Of a stretch of 64,000 nucleotides of DNA, positions 1-8,493 are shown piece after piece. The stretch is taken from NCBI GenBank assembly GCA_903832325.1, contig CAILBC010000036.1, positions 186,001-250,000 of the forward strand. Reading direction: 5' to 3'. Within the stretch, counting starts at the first letter, position 1. Every line of letters begins with the position of its first letter. A model generated the notes under the pieces. That model did not search any database. It was not told where the DNA came from and was given only the letters and a program-made list of their open reading frames with translations. The translations under genes and the position numbers were made by a program. This stretch comes from an uncultured Sphingomonadales bacterium. Lineage in GTDB: Bacteria > Pseudomonadota > Alphaproteobacteria > Sphingomonadales > Sphingomonadaceae.

Positions 1-261
1 GTGGCCGGCATCCGCCGCAACGGTGCCGCCGCGCTCGATCTTGCCTGGGTTGCCGCAGGGCGGTTCGACGGGTTCTGGGAAACCGATCTGGCGATCTGGG
101 ATTCGGCCGCAGGCTGCCTGCTGGTGCGCGAAGCGGGCGGGTTCGTCACCGATTTCCGCGGACGATCGCCGGCGATCTGCGCCGAAACCGTGCTGGCGTC
201 GAACGATTCGATGCACCCGAAACTGCTCAAACTTCTCGCCGGCGCCAACAAGGCCGGTTGA
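1..261 (+). CDS. suhB: Inositol monophosphatase family protein, C-terminal part (5' end outside window)
   Basis: This is the last 86 residues of an inositol-1-monophosphatase/SuhB family phosphatase; the gene begins before base 1, so the GTG at base 1 is not its start. The visible part has the family's C-terminal signature: R-x-x-G-A-A-A-L-D-L-A-W-V-A-A-G-R, then D-G-F-W-E and a W-D-S-A-A-G segment whose Asp is one of the metal ligands in this fold, followed by L-L-V-R-E-A-G-G-x-V-T-D. The family is Mg2+-dependent and acts on inositol phosphates or related sugar phosphates in the cytoplasm; bacterial SuhB also has a role in transcription antitermination. Which role applies cannot be judged from the tail. 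A tRNA-Leu gene follows 39 bases downstream. Confidence 0.85.
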   Translation: MAGIRRNGAAALDLAWVAAGRFDGFWETDLAIWDSAAGCLLVREAGGFVTDFRGRSPAICAETVLASNDSMHPKLLKLLAGANKAG

Positions 262-299
262 TCGGCGCGAAAAGACCCGCTAGCGACAGTTTTGGTTTA

Positions 300-383
300 G
301 CCCCTGTGGTGGAATGGTAGACGCGTCCGACTCAAAATCGGATGGAGAGATCCGTGCCCGTTCGAGTCGGGCCAGGGGCACCA
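300..383 (+). tRNA. tRNA-Leu (anticodon CAA)
   Basis: A complete class II tRNA. The acceptor stem GCCCCTG pairs with CAGGGGC near the 3' end. The anticodon stem TCCGA/TCGGA closes the loop CTCAAAA, giving anticodon CAA (reads UUG). A 13-base variable arm, as expected for leucine tRNAs, precedes the T arm GCCCG-TTCGAGT-CGGGC. The 3' CCA is encoded (381-383) and is followed by a short T run. No integrase or attachment-site repeat was seen next to it. Confidence 0.95.
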
Positions 384-423
384 CTTTTTCCGGCATCGCT
401 GCATGCGTGCCCTGGCACACGGG

Positions 424-960
424 ATGTCGGCGATGAACCAGGCGACGTATACGCTATCGCCTGATGATGTGGTTGCGGCCTATCGCGCGCATTATTTCGC
501 CCTGTGGCGCAAACCGCGGCAATGGATCACCATCCTGATCCTTTGCGCGATTCTTTCGGCCTTGCCGGTCGCGACCATGTGGGGGCAGGACCCGATCGAC
601 ATCGCCATTCAGATCGGATTTGTCATCGCGTACTGGCTGGTGTTTTACGGGCTGATCGTCACGATCAACGTCGTGTTCGCGCTGCCGCGAAAGGCGCGGC
701 GGATTCACCAGCAGACCAGAATGCTGCGCGAAGGCGCCGAGGCGCAGTGGTCTGATGCGGGGATCACCTTTGCATCCCCCAGCGGCAGCATGACTTATAC
801 TTGGGCGGATTTCTTCAATGTGAAGCGCAATGCACGGTTTGTGATGCTCTATCAGAGCGAGGCCATGTTTCACCCACTGCCGATGCGTGCGCTGACCGCC
901 GAGCAGGCAGACGACATCGTGGACAGAGTGAAGCGGGCAAAATCGGCGGCGCAGGCATAG
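424..960 (+). CDS. YcxB-like membrane protein
   Basis: A protein of about 178 residues. Residues about 35-52 and 65-90 are two hydrophobic helices forming a hairpin, with a cytoplasmic-type C-terminal half containing alternating beta-strand pattern (sequence around W-S-D-A-G-I-T-F-A-S-P-S-G and Y-T-W-A-D-F-F-N-V). This layout matches the YcxB-like family, whose C-terminal domain resembles a PH-like sensor domain; function is unknown. In-frame ATGs lie at 403, 424 and 433 and none has a clear ribosome-binding site; 424 or 433 (M-N-Q-A-T-Y-T-L) look best because the residues before them are not family-like. The gene stands alone between the tRNA and the msr pair. Confidence 0.6.
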   Translation: MSAMNQATYTLSPDDVVAAYRAHYFALWRKPRQWITILILCAILSALPVATMWGQDPIDIAIQIGFVIAYWLVFYGLIVTINVVFALPRKARRIHQQTRMLREGAEAQWSDAGITFASPSGSMTYTWADFFNVKRNARFVMLYQSEAMFHPLPMRALTAEQADDIVDRVKRAKSAAQA

Positions 961-1121
961 TCCGGCAGGTTTCGATTGGCCCCGGGGCTTGCCTGATCGG
1001 GCAAGGCGGCGGCAAAATCACGGTTTTTTTGGCTTCGGTGAAACCGATGGCCTATGTCTTGCGAATAGACTGCTGACGAGGCCGTCCGGCTTCGCCTGTC
1101 AGACATGCAAGGATCATTGCC

Positions 1122-1607
1122 ATGCCGATCGATCGACGTTCCCTGGCCGCGCTGTTGCTGGCGGGCACGGTTGCGGGGATTGCGGGCCTGTCGCGCGCCG
1201 CAACGGCCACGAATGCCGCGTTCAATCTTACCGATGCGCAATGGCGCCAAAAACTGAACCCGGCCGCCTATAACGTGCTGCGCCATGCCGGTACCGAGCG
1301 CCCGTTTACCAGCCCGCTGCTCAATGAACACCGCAAGGGTCGCTTTGCCTGTGCCGGGTGCGACCTGCCGTTGTTTGATGCCAGCACCAAATACGACAGC
1401 GGCACCGGCTGGCCCAGCTTCTGGCAGCCGCTGCCGGGCGGAGTGGCCACGCACACCGATTTTGAAATCGGCTATCCGCGCACCGAAGTGCACTGCACGC
1501 GCTGCCAGGGCCATCTCGGCCATGTGTTTGATGATGGCCCGCGCCCGACGGGAAAGCGCTATTGCATGAATGGCGTCGCCCTTGTGTTTCACGAAAGGAC
1601 TGCATGA
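1122..1607 (+). CDS. msrB: Peptide-methionine (R)-S-oxide reductase MsrB, exported
   Basis: MsrB reduces methionine-R-sulfoxide in proteins. The 161-residue product carries two zinc CxxC pairs (C77/C80 in C-A-G-C and C125/C128 in C-T-R-C) and the catalytic Cys148 in R-Y-C-M-N-G. The G-T-G-W-P-S-F and G-H-L-G-H-V-F-D-D-G blocks are standard for the family. Residues 1-27 start with D-R-R-S and a hydrophobic stretch ending S-R-A-A, a Tat-like or Sec signal, so the enzyme should work in the periplasm. The stop codon overlaps the start of msrA (ATGA), so the two enantiomer-specific repair enzymes are translationally coupled, a periplasmic methionine-sulfoxide repair pair. Confidence 0.95.
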   Translation: MPIDRRSLAALLLAGTVAGIAGLSRAATATNAAFNLTDAQWRQKLNPAAYNVLRHAGTERPFTSPLLNEHRKGRFACAGCDLPLFDASTKYDSGTGWPSFWQPLPGGVATHTDFEIGYPRTEVHCTRCQGHLGHVFDDGPRPTGKRYCMNGVALVFHERTA

Positions 1608-2257
1608 TGCGCCGCTTTGCCATTGCCGCCGTGCTCGCGCTGCTGGCCGCGTGCGACGGGCCTGCCACGGCGCAGGCCGGCCGCCAGCCCTTTCCCGAAC
1701 CCCCGGCGCAGGCCGGAAAGCCGGCGGGCAAAGAGACCGCCGTGTTCTCCGGCGGCTGTTTCTGGGGCATGGAGGGCGTGTTTGAACATGTGAAGGGCGT
1801 AAAGGCGGTGGTGGCGGGCTATGCCGGCGGCACCGCGGCGCAGGCCGATTATCAGACCGTTTCGACCGAAATGACCAACCACGCAGAAACCGTGCGCATC
1901 ACCTATGATCCGTCAGTGGTCAGCTATGGCCGCCTGCTGCAGATCTATTTCGCGGTGGCGCACGATCCCACGCAAGTGAACGGCCAATACCCCGATGAAG
2001 GGCGCAGCTATCGCTCGGCCATCTGGCCGCAATCGCCGGCGCAACGCGATCTCGCCGCGCAATATATCGCCACGCTGAACAAGGCGCACGTGTTCGGCAA
2101 ACCGATCGCCACAAAGCTGGAAACCGGCACGTTCTATCCGGCCGAAGACTACCACCAGCACTTCATGCAGAAGCACCCGGATCATCCCTATATCCGCCGC
2201 TGGGATGTTGAGCGGGTGGAGCATCTGAAAGCCCGGTTCCCGCAGGTTTATCAGTGA
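1604..2257 (+). CDS. msrA: Peptide-methionine (S)-S-oxide reductase MsrA, lipoprotein
   Basis: MsrA repairs methionine-S-sulfoxide. The 217-residue protein has the hallmark G-C-F-W-G at residues 51-55, with Cys52 as nucleophile, followed by M-E-G-V-F. The N-terminus reads as a lipoprotein signal: basic M-M-R-R, hydrophobic A-V-L-A-L-L-A-A and a lipobox Cys at residue 17. The enzyme is therefore probably membrane-anchored on the periplasmic side, matching the exported MsrB encoded just before it. I chose the ATG at 1604, which overlaps the msrB stop; an adjacent ATG at 1607 is equally possible. Transcription probably ends at the hairpin at 2268-2306. Confidence 0.95.
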   Translation: MMRRFAIAAVLALLAACDGPATAQAGRQPFPEPPAQAGKPAGKETAVFSGGCFWGMEGVFEHVKGVKAVVAGYAGGTAAQADYQTVSTEMTNHAETVRITYDPSVVSYGRLLQIYFAVAHDPTQVNGQYPDEGRSYRSAIWPQSPAQRDLAAQYIATLNKAHVFGKPIATKLETGTFYPAEDYHQHFMQKHPDHPYIRRWDVERVEHLKARFPQVYQ

Positions 2258-2267
2258 TTTAGGTGTT

Positions 2268-2306
2268 CCTTTCACCATTTCGGATGATGTCCGGAATGGT
2301 GAAGGG
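2268..2306. terminator. Bidirectional hairpin between msrA and the DUF5690 gene
   Basis: A long inverted repeat: the left arm 2268-2284 (C-C-T-T-T-C-A-C-C-A-T-T-T-C-G-G-A) pairs with the right arm 2290-2306 apart from one or two mismatches, around a 5-base loop. It sits exactly between two convergent genes, where a shared terminator is expected. There is no long T run, so the call rests on the stem and its position. Confidence 0.65.
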
Positions 2307-2316
2307 TCCCGATGGT

Positions 2317-3606
2317 TCAGCCCCGGCGCAACTTCTGCCGGAAATAGATCGCCGCCCAGATCATCAGCGCCATGCCCACCGTGCCGCAGGCGATCCCGGC
2401 ATCGAGCAGCGATTGTGTCCAGGGCAGGCGAAACCCGGGCACATTGCGCAGCAGCAGCAGCGCCACCGACCCGCCATAGCCGCTGGCATCGGCCACATAG
2501 ATCAGGAACCCGGCATTGCCGACGCTGCCCGTGGCGGCGACCAGCCGGTCAAACAGCATGCCGTTGAACGGCGTATAGGCGAGGTACAGCCCCCCGCCGA
2601 GCGCGGTCATCCACACCACCGGGCCGATCCAGTGGGCCATGAATGCCAGCGAACAGGCCGCCGCCAGCGCCAGACCCAGCGCCACAATCGTGAAATTCAG
2701 CACCAGCGCGCGGTTGTTGTTGCGCACGAGGGTCAGCGTGGCGAGCACCACCAGCACCATCACGCTGATCGGCAGTTCGGTCAGCGAAAACAGCTCTGCC
2801 TTGCCGCCCAGGCCCAGTTCGGCCCAGATTTCGGCCGAAAAATTGTCGCGGAAATCGCGCAGCGCGGTCAGCAGCACATAAATCAGCACCAGCGCGATCA
2901 GCCCCGGGCCAAACCGCCCGAGCAGCGCGCGCCGCGCCCCCCGGTCCATCGGCACACGCTCCACCCGTTCGGCAATATCGGCCGCACCGGGCGGGGGCAG
3001 AGTGGCCAGCCCCAGCAGGCTGAGGCCCAGAACGGGCACAAACAGCGCGCCGGTTACCGCGGGCATCCACCATTCGCCGGCAATATGCGCGTTCATCACC
3101 AGGGTGCCGACCGATTTGACCACACCCGATGAAATGACGAAGCTGGCACACAGCATCGCGCCGATCAGATCCGACATCCGGCGCCCTTCGACAAAGCCGA
3201 ACACCATGCCCCACACCATGCCCAGCGCGATGCCATCGACAAACATCGCGGCAATGTTCCAGGGCGCGGGGATCAGCGCAAATGCCACCAGCGCGGCTTC
3301 GGCAATCAGGCTTTGCAGCAGGATGCCGCCAATGCGGCGGTGCGCGGGCAATTCGGCGATCACGCGCACGCCGATCAGCTTTGACAGCGCGTATCCCAGC
3401 ACTTGCGCGATCACCAGCGCGACCTTGTAATCCACCGTCAGCACCGGGGCGAGGCCGGAAAAATGCGCCGCGGCAAAGGCCTTGCGAAAGGCATAGATCG
3501 AAAAATAGGTGCCGAACGTCATCAGCCCGGCATAAGTGCCAAACAGCCATTCCGGCGCGCGCTCCAGCCAGGCCCGCATGCCGGCGATGGGCCCTTTGGC
3601 GATCAT
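2317..3606 (-). CDS. DUF5690 family multispanning membrane protein, candidate phosphonate-related transporter
   Basis: A 429-residue, very hydrophobic protein with about 12 predicted membrane helices, resembling the major facilitator superfamily and specifically the DUF5690 family. The start W-L-F-G-T-Y-A-G-L-M-T-F-G-T-Y-F-S and A-F-R-K-A-F at residues 20-44 is typical of that group. Function has not been shown to my knowledge. Its ATG overlaps the stop of phnX (ATGA), which in turn overlaps the FAD oxidoreductase gene, so all three are made together. From this context I infer a role in uptake of 2-aminoethylphosphonate or its N-methyl form, or export of a product. It is the last gene of the operon and runs into a hairpin shared with msrA. 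Confidence 0.75.
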   Translation of the reverse strand: MIAKGPIAGMRAWLERAPEWLFGTYAGLMTFGTYFSIYAFRKAFAAAHFSGLAPVLTVDYKVALVIAQVLGYALSKLIGVRVIAELPAHRRIGGILLQSLIAEAALVAFALIPAPWNIAAMFVDGIALGMVWGMVFGFVEGRRMSDLIGAMLCASFVISSGVVKSVGTLVMNAHIAGEWWMPAVTGALFVPVLGLSLLGLATLPPPGAADIAERVERVPMDRGARRALLGRFGPGLIALVLIYVLLTALRDFRDNFSAEIWAELGLGGKAELFSLTELPISVMVLVVLATLTLVRNNNRALVLNFTIVALGLALAAACSLAFMAHWIGPVVWMTALGGGLYLAYTPFNGMLFDRLVAATGSVGNAGFLIYVADASGYGGSVALLLLRNVPGFRLPWTQSLLDAGIACGTVGMALMIWAAIYFRQKLRRG

Positions 3607-4463
3607 GCGCCCAATTCGTCCGGGTTTTGCCGTTCGCCCGATTTTTGCTGGTGGCCCGGTTTTTGCCCCGCAGCGATCGCGGCGGCAATGCGGTGCACCA
3701 CGGGCAGCAGGTGCGACACGTCGTCGATCACGAAATCGGCGCCTTGCGCCTTCAGCGCCTGTTCGGCGGCGGCAATCCGCGCGGTGCGATCAGCCGGATC
3801 GAGCGCGGCCAGTTCGTCTGCATCCAGCCCCACGGCATTGCCCGATGCGGCCACGCCCACGGTCCAGCATCCGGCATTGCGCCCTTCGGCAATGCCCACC
3901 GGCGCGTCATCCACCTTGATCGCGGCATGCGCGGGCCAGGCATCCATCGCGATCAGCGCGGCCCAGGCCATCAGCGGGGCCGGGCGGCCGCTCGGCGTAT
4001 CGCCGGCGCAGATCACCACTTCGGGGGTATAGCCCTGTTCGGCGGCGCGCAGGCGGATCGCGGCCATCATCTCGGGGGTATAGCCGGTGCCCGATCCCAC
4101 CTTGATGCCCAGCGCAACCAGATCGGCATAGGCCTGCGCCGCGCCGGGGATCAGCGCGGCCGCGCGCTGCGCCGCTTCGATCATCGCCGGCTCGACGAGG
4201 GCATAGACCCGGTCGATATCGGCAAGCGCCGGCGCGGCGCCGGTGTGCGCTGTCCAGCGCGCGGCAATGTCCGGATCGGACAGCAGCGCGGTCACATGGT
4301 CGTATTTGGCCTTGCCCATGTCGATACGCGCTTCGGCCTCGGTAATCGGCACGCCTTCGCCGGCGAACACCCCCAGCAGCGCATTCACCGGGGCCTTGCA
4401 GCCGAAATCGACCATCGTTCCGGCCCAGTCGAAAATCACCGCTTTCACCGGAAAGGTCATCAT
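3603..4463 (-). CDS. phnX: Phosphonoacetaldehyde hydrolase (phosphonatase)
   Basis: PhnX cleaves the C-P bond of phosphonoacetaldehyde to acetaldehyde and phosphate in the cytoplasm. The 286-residue protein is a HAD-superfamily phosphonatase. Asp12 in D-W-A-G-T is the nucleophile, and Lys53 in M-G-K-A-K-Y-D-H-V sits where the Schiff-base lysine of known PhnX enzymes lies. Further family blocks are G-S-G-T-G-Y-T-P-E-M-M, C-A-G-D-T-P-S-G-R-P-A-P-L-M and K-V-D-D-A-P-V-G-I-A-E-G. Length is normal. The gene overlaps both neighbours by four bases. The usual partner, the PhnW transaminase, is not in this window; the upstream FAD enzyme probably supplies phosphonoacetaldehyde instead. Confidence 0.93.
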   Translation of the reverse strand: MMTFPVKAVIFDWAGTMVDFGCKAPVNALLGVFAGEGVPITEAEARIDMGKAKYDHVTALLSDPDIAARWTAHTGAAPALADIDRVYALVEPAMIEAAQRAAALIPGAAQAYADLVALGIKVGSGTGYTPEMMAAIRLRAAEQGYTPEVVICAGDTPSGRPAPLMAWAALIAMDAWPAHAAIKVDDAPVGIAEGRNAGCWTVGVAASGNAVGLDADELAALDPADRTARIAAAEQALKAQGADFVIDDVSHLLPVVHRIAAAIAAGQKPGHQQKSGERQNPDELGA

Positions 4464-5587
4464 GCGTCTCCCATCAAATCTTCGAGTACCTGCTCGGCAA
4501 TGCCGAACGAGGTGGAGGCCCCGGTGCCGCCGGTCACGATCACCATGCGCACATTGTCGGCCGGGGTATCGACCAGAAACGTCCGGTCGCTGGCCGAGGC
4601 ATACGTGCCCACCCAGCGTTCGAGCACCGGCGGCGCGGCCCGGCCAAAGGCGCGGGCATATTCATCCAGAATGTCGTCTTCGGCGCTGGCCGGGGCAAAG
4701 GGCCCCGGCAGATCGTCATAATGGTGGCTGTCCCCCACGATCAGGCTGCCGTCGCTGCCTTGCGCCACGATCAGGTGCACGCCGTTGGCAAAATGGCGCG
4801 GCTGTTCGGCCATCAGCTTTGCCTTCAGCGCGGCGGCCTCGGGCAGCGCGGCATAGCCGGTATAGCGCGTGAGCGACAGATCGCTCATCAGCGCACCGGG
4901 CAGGCGCATGCCGGGATCGGCCAGCCGCAGCATGGAAAGGCGGCAGCGTTTCAGGCCATAGGCGGCAATGCGATCGGGCCACAGCGTTGAAAAATCATCG
5001 CCGGGGCACACCACCACCTGGCCCGCCTCGATCACCCCGCGAGAAGTTTCCAGGCGCGGCGGCAGGCTGGAAAACGCGACCGTTTCGGTCATCATGTCGA
5101 TGCCCAGCGTTTCGCGCGCCCAATGTGCCAGTTGCGGAATGGCATCGCGCGATTCCACGCGGATTTCGTGCGGGCTGTACAGCGCGCCGCACAGATCATC
5201 GCTGCCCAGGCCGCCGGTGGCAGACCGGAACGCTTCGGCCGACAGCAGCGCGCAGCCTTCGCCCATTTCGGTGGCGAGAAAGGCCTCGATCACCGCAATC
5301 GCTTCGGGCGAGCGCGCGCTGAGATAGAGGCCGCGATGTTCCACCGCGATGCCCGCCTGCGGGGCGATTTCGTGCCACACATCGCGCGTGCGGCGGGCAA
5401 GCGCCCACGAGGCACCGCGTTCCTGCCCGGTAACGGTGATAAATCCGAAATTGCGGATGGAGGCACCATTGGCACGGCGTTCGCGCTCGATCAGCACGAC
5501 CCGCTTGCCCCGGCGCGCGGCCGTGATGGCATGGGCAAGGCCGATCACCCCGCCACCGATCACTGCCAGATCATAGACTTTGCCCAT
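4460..5587 (-). CDS. FAD-dependent oxidoreductase of phosphonate catabolism (TIGR03364 type)
   Basis: A 375-residue DAO-fold flavoenzyme. The FAD-binding motif G-G-G-V-I-G lies at residues 11-16, followed by an E-R-E end of the second strand (residues 34-36). The C-terminal G-T-Y-A-S-A-S-D-R-T and V-T-G-G-T-G-A-S-T-S-F blocks close the FAD site. This subgroup is repeatedly found beside phnX and has been reported to oxidise N-methyl-2-aminoethylphosphonate, in some members also the unmethylated compound, to phosphonoacetaldehyde, replacing PhnW. Here it is the first gene of the operon and overlaps phnX by ATGA. No phnW is nearby, which supports that role. The exact substrate is inferred. Confidence 0.85.
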   Translation of the reverse strand: MGKVYDLAVIGGGVIGLAHAITAARRGKRVVLIERERRANGASIRNFGFITVTGQERGASWALARRTRDVWHEIAPQAGIAVEHRGLYLSARSPEAIAVIEAFLATEMGEGCALLSAEAFRSATGGLGSDDLCGALYSPHEIRVESRDAIPQLAHWARETLGIDMMTETVAFSSLPPRLETSRGVIEAGQVVVCPGDDFSTLWPDRIAAYGLKRCRLSMLRLADPGMRLPGALMSDLSLTRYTGYAALPEAAALKAKLMAEQPRHFANGVHLIVAQGSDGSLIVGDSHHYDDLPGPFAPASAEDDILDEYARAFGRAAPPVLERWVGTYASASDRTFLVDTPADNVRMVIVTGGTGASTSFGIAEQVLEDLMGDA

Positions 5588-5744
5588 CGGCGCGGATTTC
5601 CCCCAAAACTGTTCCCAAAACTGTCATTGCGAACATCGTCGCTCCCGGCCTGGCTGTACAGCCTGATCCGGCGCCCCGGATCAAGCCCGGGGCCGCGAAA
5701 AATTCCAGGTATTGCCCGGAAAAACCGGGCCTTCAGAACCGGAC

Positions 5745-5772
5745 GGGGCGACACCATTGCTGGTGCCGCCCC
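5745..5772 (-). terminator. Terminator hairpin after the first TonB-dependent receptor gene
   Basis: On the minus strand a 12-bp stem (GGGGCGGCACCA with TGGTGTCGCCCC, one G-T pair) closes a GCAA tetraloop, 37 bases after the receptor stop codon. A second, smaller hairpin (GCCCGG/CCGGGC with a loop of five Ts on the minus strand) lies at 5714-5730. The paralogous receptor has a matching hairpin at 11185-11209. Confidence 0.65.
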
Positions 5773-5808
5773 GCCTGTGGTTTGGTGTTCAGGTCACCAG
5801 GCCGGACT

Positions 5809-8493
5809 TCAGAACGAAGTGCCGATCTTCACGCCATACGTCGTCGGACGAACCGGGACATAGGACTTGATGAACTGCGCCGACGAGGTGAACGTCGAAG
5901 CATGGGTGTTGGCCAGGTTGTCGCCGAACAGCGTCACGCTCCAGTTGTCGTGCTTCAGCCCGATCTGCGCGTCCAGCGTGGCATAGCCGGGCTGGTAGTA
6001 ACGCAGCGTGGTCGTGCCGGGGATCAGCGCGCCGTTGGGGCCGGGGGTGGCAAACGGCGGGTTGGCGACATCACCGCTGATGTAGCTGGCCGGCTGGTTC
6101 CACATGCCGCTGATGTAGCTTACGCCGCCGCTGACGAACCAGGCGATGTCGGCGCTGCCCTGCCAGTCATACCGGCCGCGCAAGTTGGCCTGCACGTGCG
6201 GGCTGAACGGGGTAACACTGCCCACCGTGCCAAACGGGCTCTGCACGGCGATCGCGGTGCCGCCCTTGTAGTACGACGTCAGCGGCTTGCCGAAATTGAC
6301 CGACAGAGGATTGTCGACGGTCAGCAGCGGTGCGCTCGATTGCTTGGAGTCGTTGTAGGTAAAGCCACCCTGGATGGTCACGCCGGTAACCGGACGCGCC
6401 ACCAGCTGCACTTCGGCGCCCTTGATGTGATAATCGGGCCCGTTGGTGACGAACGTGGTGTTACCATAGCCGCCGGCGGGGTTGAACACCGCGATCGGCG
6501 GATGGTTCCAGACCATGTAATAGGCCGAAACGTTCAACTGCACCTTGCGGTCGAACAGGTCGGTCTTCACACCGGCTTCCCAGTTGGTCAGGCTGTCGGG
6601 GGCATACTTCAGCGGGCGGAAATACTGCGGCACGCCGTTCTGGTCATTCAGGATGTAATAGCCGCGACGGTTGAAGCCGCCGGGACGGAAACCCTGGCTG
6701 AACGTGGCATAGACCAGCGTGTGATCGGCGGCCTTCCAGGTGATTTCGGCTTTGCTCTTGAAGCCGTGGTAGGTCACGTTGTCGCCATCGGCATCGATGT
6801 TGTGGTTGCCGCCATGCGCCCAGGGGCAGACCAGAACCTGATAGCACGAGGTATAAGTCTGATACTGCGAGCCGAGCTCGTATTCCTTGTAGTTGTAATA
6901 GCGCGTGCCGCCGGTGACAGTCAGGTTGGGCAGAATGTCAAAGCTGGCCGAACCGAACGCCGCCAGCTGGCGATAGCCGCGCTGGGTGTCTTCACCAAAG
7001 GTCGTGCCAACCGGTTCGTTGCCGGGTTGGTTGGCAAAGGCCGCCGGCGCGCCGCCGATGGCCGGCGCCGTGGTCACCACGCCGACGCACGGTGCGTTGG
7101 CGCTGATCTGCGAGGCGGTGCAGCCCGGGATCGTGGTGTAGGCAAAGCGCATGATGTCGTAGATCTTGTACTGTTCCCAGTACACGCCGGCGATCGCGCG
7201 GAACCGCTTGCCTTCGGGGCTCTGGATGCGCAGTTCTTCGCTGTGGTGGGTGTTGCGGATGCGGTCATTCCAGCTGGCCACCGGCGAATAGCAATAGGTC
7301 GAACCCGAACCAAAGCCCGAAGCACTGCCGGTGCACTGATAGTACATGCCGCCAACGGTGCGAGAATAGTTCGAATAATCCTGCTGTTCGGAAATGTTGC
7401 GCGTCATGTATGCGCCGGTATAGACCACCTTGAAATCGCCGATTTTGCCGTTCAGCGTCCAGGCCGTGTTCCAGTAGCTGTCGATGTTGTAATTCGGCGA
7501 GAACGTGGTGGTCTGCAGATCACCCAGCTTTTGGAAATTGGTGCCGATCGGGAAAGTCGAGAATGTGCCATCGGCTTCGACCCGCTGATAGCTTTCGGTA
7601 ACGAGCAGGTTCCAGTCGGGCACGATGTTCCACAGCGCCTCGATGCGGCCGCCGGTGTAATCGATCGGGTTGTAGTCCTTCTTGACCTGCGCGGCGTTGT
7701 CGTACTGGCCGCCGTTTGCCTGGTTGGCCGCGGTGGGCAGCAGGTTGTAGGCGACGCTGCCCGGGTCCGAGGCCTGACGGTCGAACTTTGAATAGACGTT
7801 GTCGATATAGCCGCCGTGGTGGTCGTCATAGATCACCGCGCGGATCGCCAGCGTGTCCCTGATGATCGGGATGTTGATCGTGGCATTGAACGACCCGTTC
7901 GGCGCACCGCCGATGGTGCCGCCAAAGCTGCCTTCGATCTTGCCTTCGAACTTGTCCATCTTGGGCTTGGCAGTGATGTAGCGCACCGCGCCGGCTTCGG
8001 CGCCACCGCCGAACAGCGTGCCCTGCGGACCTTCGAGCACTTCGATGCGCTCAAGATCGGCAACATAGACATCGGCGTTGCGCGCCGGGAACTGCATCGA
8101 CTGGTCGTCAAGATAAAGCGCGACGTTGGGGAAGGGCGAAATCGTGCCGGTCGACTGGTTGCCGGCAAAACCGGTGGCGAGGCCGCGCATGAAAATCGCG
8201 CCCTGGCCAGGGCCGTTGCTGGCGAACGTGACGTTGGGGGTATACTTCAACAGGTCGTTGAAGTTCGACACGTTCAGCTTGCTCAGCGCGTCGCCCGACA
8301 GCGCCTGCAGCGTCATCGGCACGTTCTGGATCGATTCGTTGCGGCGCGTGGCGGTCACGACGATTTCGGCGGGTGCGTTGGTCGCTTCAGTGGTCGCGGC
8401 GGGCGCATCGGCGGCATGCGCCGTGCCGGTGAGTGCAAACAGCGCGCAACCGGCAAACAGTGCGGTTTTCAGCGAACGGGTATCGGTAGTCAT
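5809..8493 (-). CDS. TonB-dependent outer-membrane receptor (paralogue 1)
   Basis: An 894-residue outer-membrane transporter driven by TonB. Residues 1-27 are a signal peptide ending T-A-H-A; a TonB-box-like E-I-V-V-T-A follows at 43-48. The plug domain (about 50-180) contains V-P-M-T-L-Q-A-L, F-N-D-L-L-K-Y-T-P-N-V and I-E-V-L-E-G-P-Q-G-T-L-F-G. The rest is the 22-strand barrel, ending G-V-K-I-G-T-S-F with a terminal Phe. There is no N-terminal STN signalling domain, so it is not a FecA-type signal transducer. It is closely similar throughout to the receptor at 11240-13930. The ligand is unknown; in sphingomonads such receptors often take up oligosaccharides, aromatics or metal chelates. The ATG at 8491-8493 has a strong AAGGGGGG ribosome-binding site. 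Confidence 0.92.
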   Translation of the reverse strand: MTTDTRSLKTALFAGCALFALTGTAHAADAPAATTEATNAPAEIVVTATRRNESIQNVPMTLQALSGDALSKLNVSNFNDLLKYTPNVTFASNGPGQGAIFMRGLATGFAGNQSTGTISPFPNVALYLDDQSMQFPARNADVYVADLERIEVLEGPQGTLFGGGAEAGAVRYITAKPKMDKFEGKIEGSFGGTIGGAPNGSFNATINIPIIRDTLAIRAVIYDDHHGGYIDNVYSKFDRQASDPGSVAYNLLPTAANQANGGQYDNAAQVKKDYNPIDYTGGRIEALWNIVPDWNLLVTESYQRVEADGTFSTFPIGTNFQKLGDLQTTTFSPNYNIDSYWNTAWTLNGKIGDFKVVYTGAYMTRNISEQQDYSNYSRTVGGMYYQCTGSASGFGSGSTYCYSPVASWNDRIRNTHHSEELRIQSPEGKRFRAIAGVYWEQYKIYDIMRFAYTTIPGCTASQISANAPCVGVVTTAPAIGGAPAAFANQPGNEPVGTTFGEDTQRGYRQLAAFGSASFDILPNLTVTGGTRYYNYKEYELGSQYQTYTSCYQVLVCPWAHGGNHNIDADGDNVTYHGFKSKAEITWKAADHTLVYATFSQGFRPGGFNRRGYYILNDQNGVPQYFRPLKYAPDSLTNWEAGVKTDLFDRKVQLNVSAYYMVWNHPPIAVFNPAGGYGNTTFVTNGPDYHIKGAEVQLVARPVTGVTIQGGFTYNDSKQSSAPLLTVDNPLSVNFGKPLTSYYKGGTAIAVQSPFGTVGSVTPFSPHVQANLRGRYDWQGSADIAWFVSGGVSYISGMWNQPASYISGDVANPPFATPGPNGALIPGTTTLRYYQPGYATLDAQIGLKHDNWSVTLFGDNLANTHASTFTSSAQFIKSYVPVRPTTYGVKIGTSF

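Noticed and set aside
300..383. tRNA-Leu as an integration site for a genomic island
   Set aside because: No integrase follows and I saw no repeated copy of the tRNA 3' end in the window.
2263..3132. A 289-codon plus-strand frame opposite the DUF5690 gene
   Set aside because: It is antisense to a clear membrane-protein gene and composed almost only of Gln, Arg, His and Pro, as expected for the complement of GC-rich hydrophobic codons.
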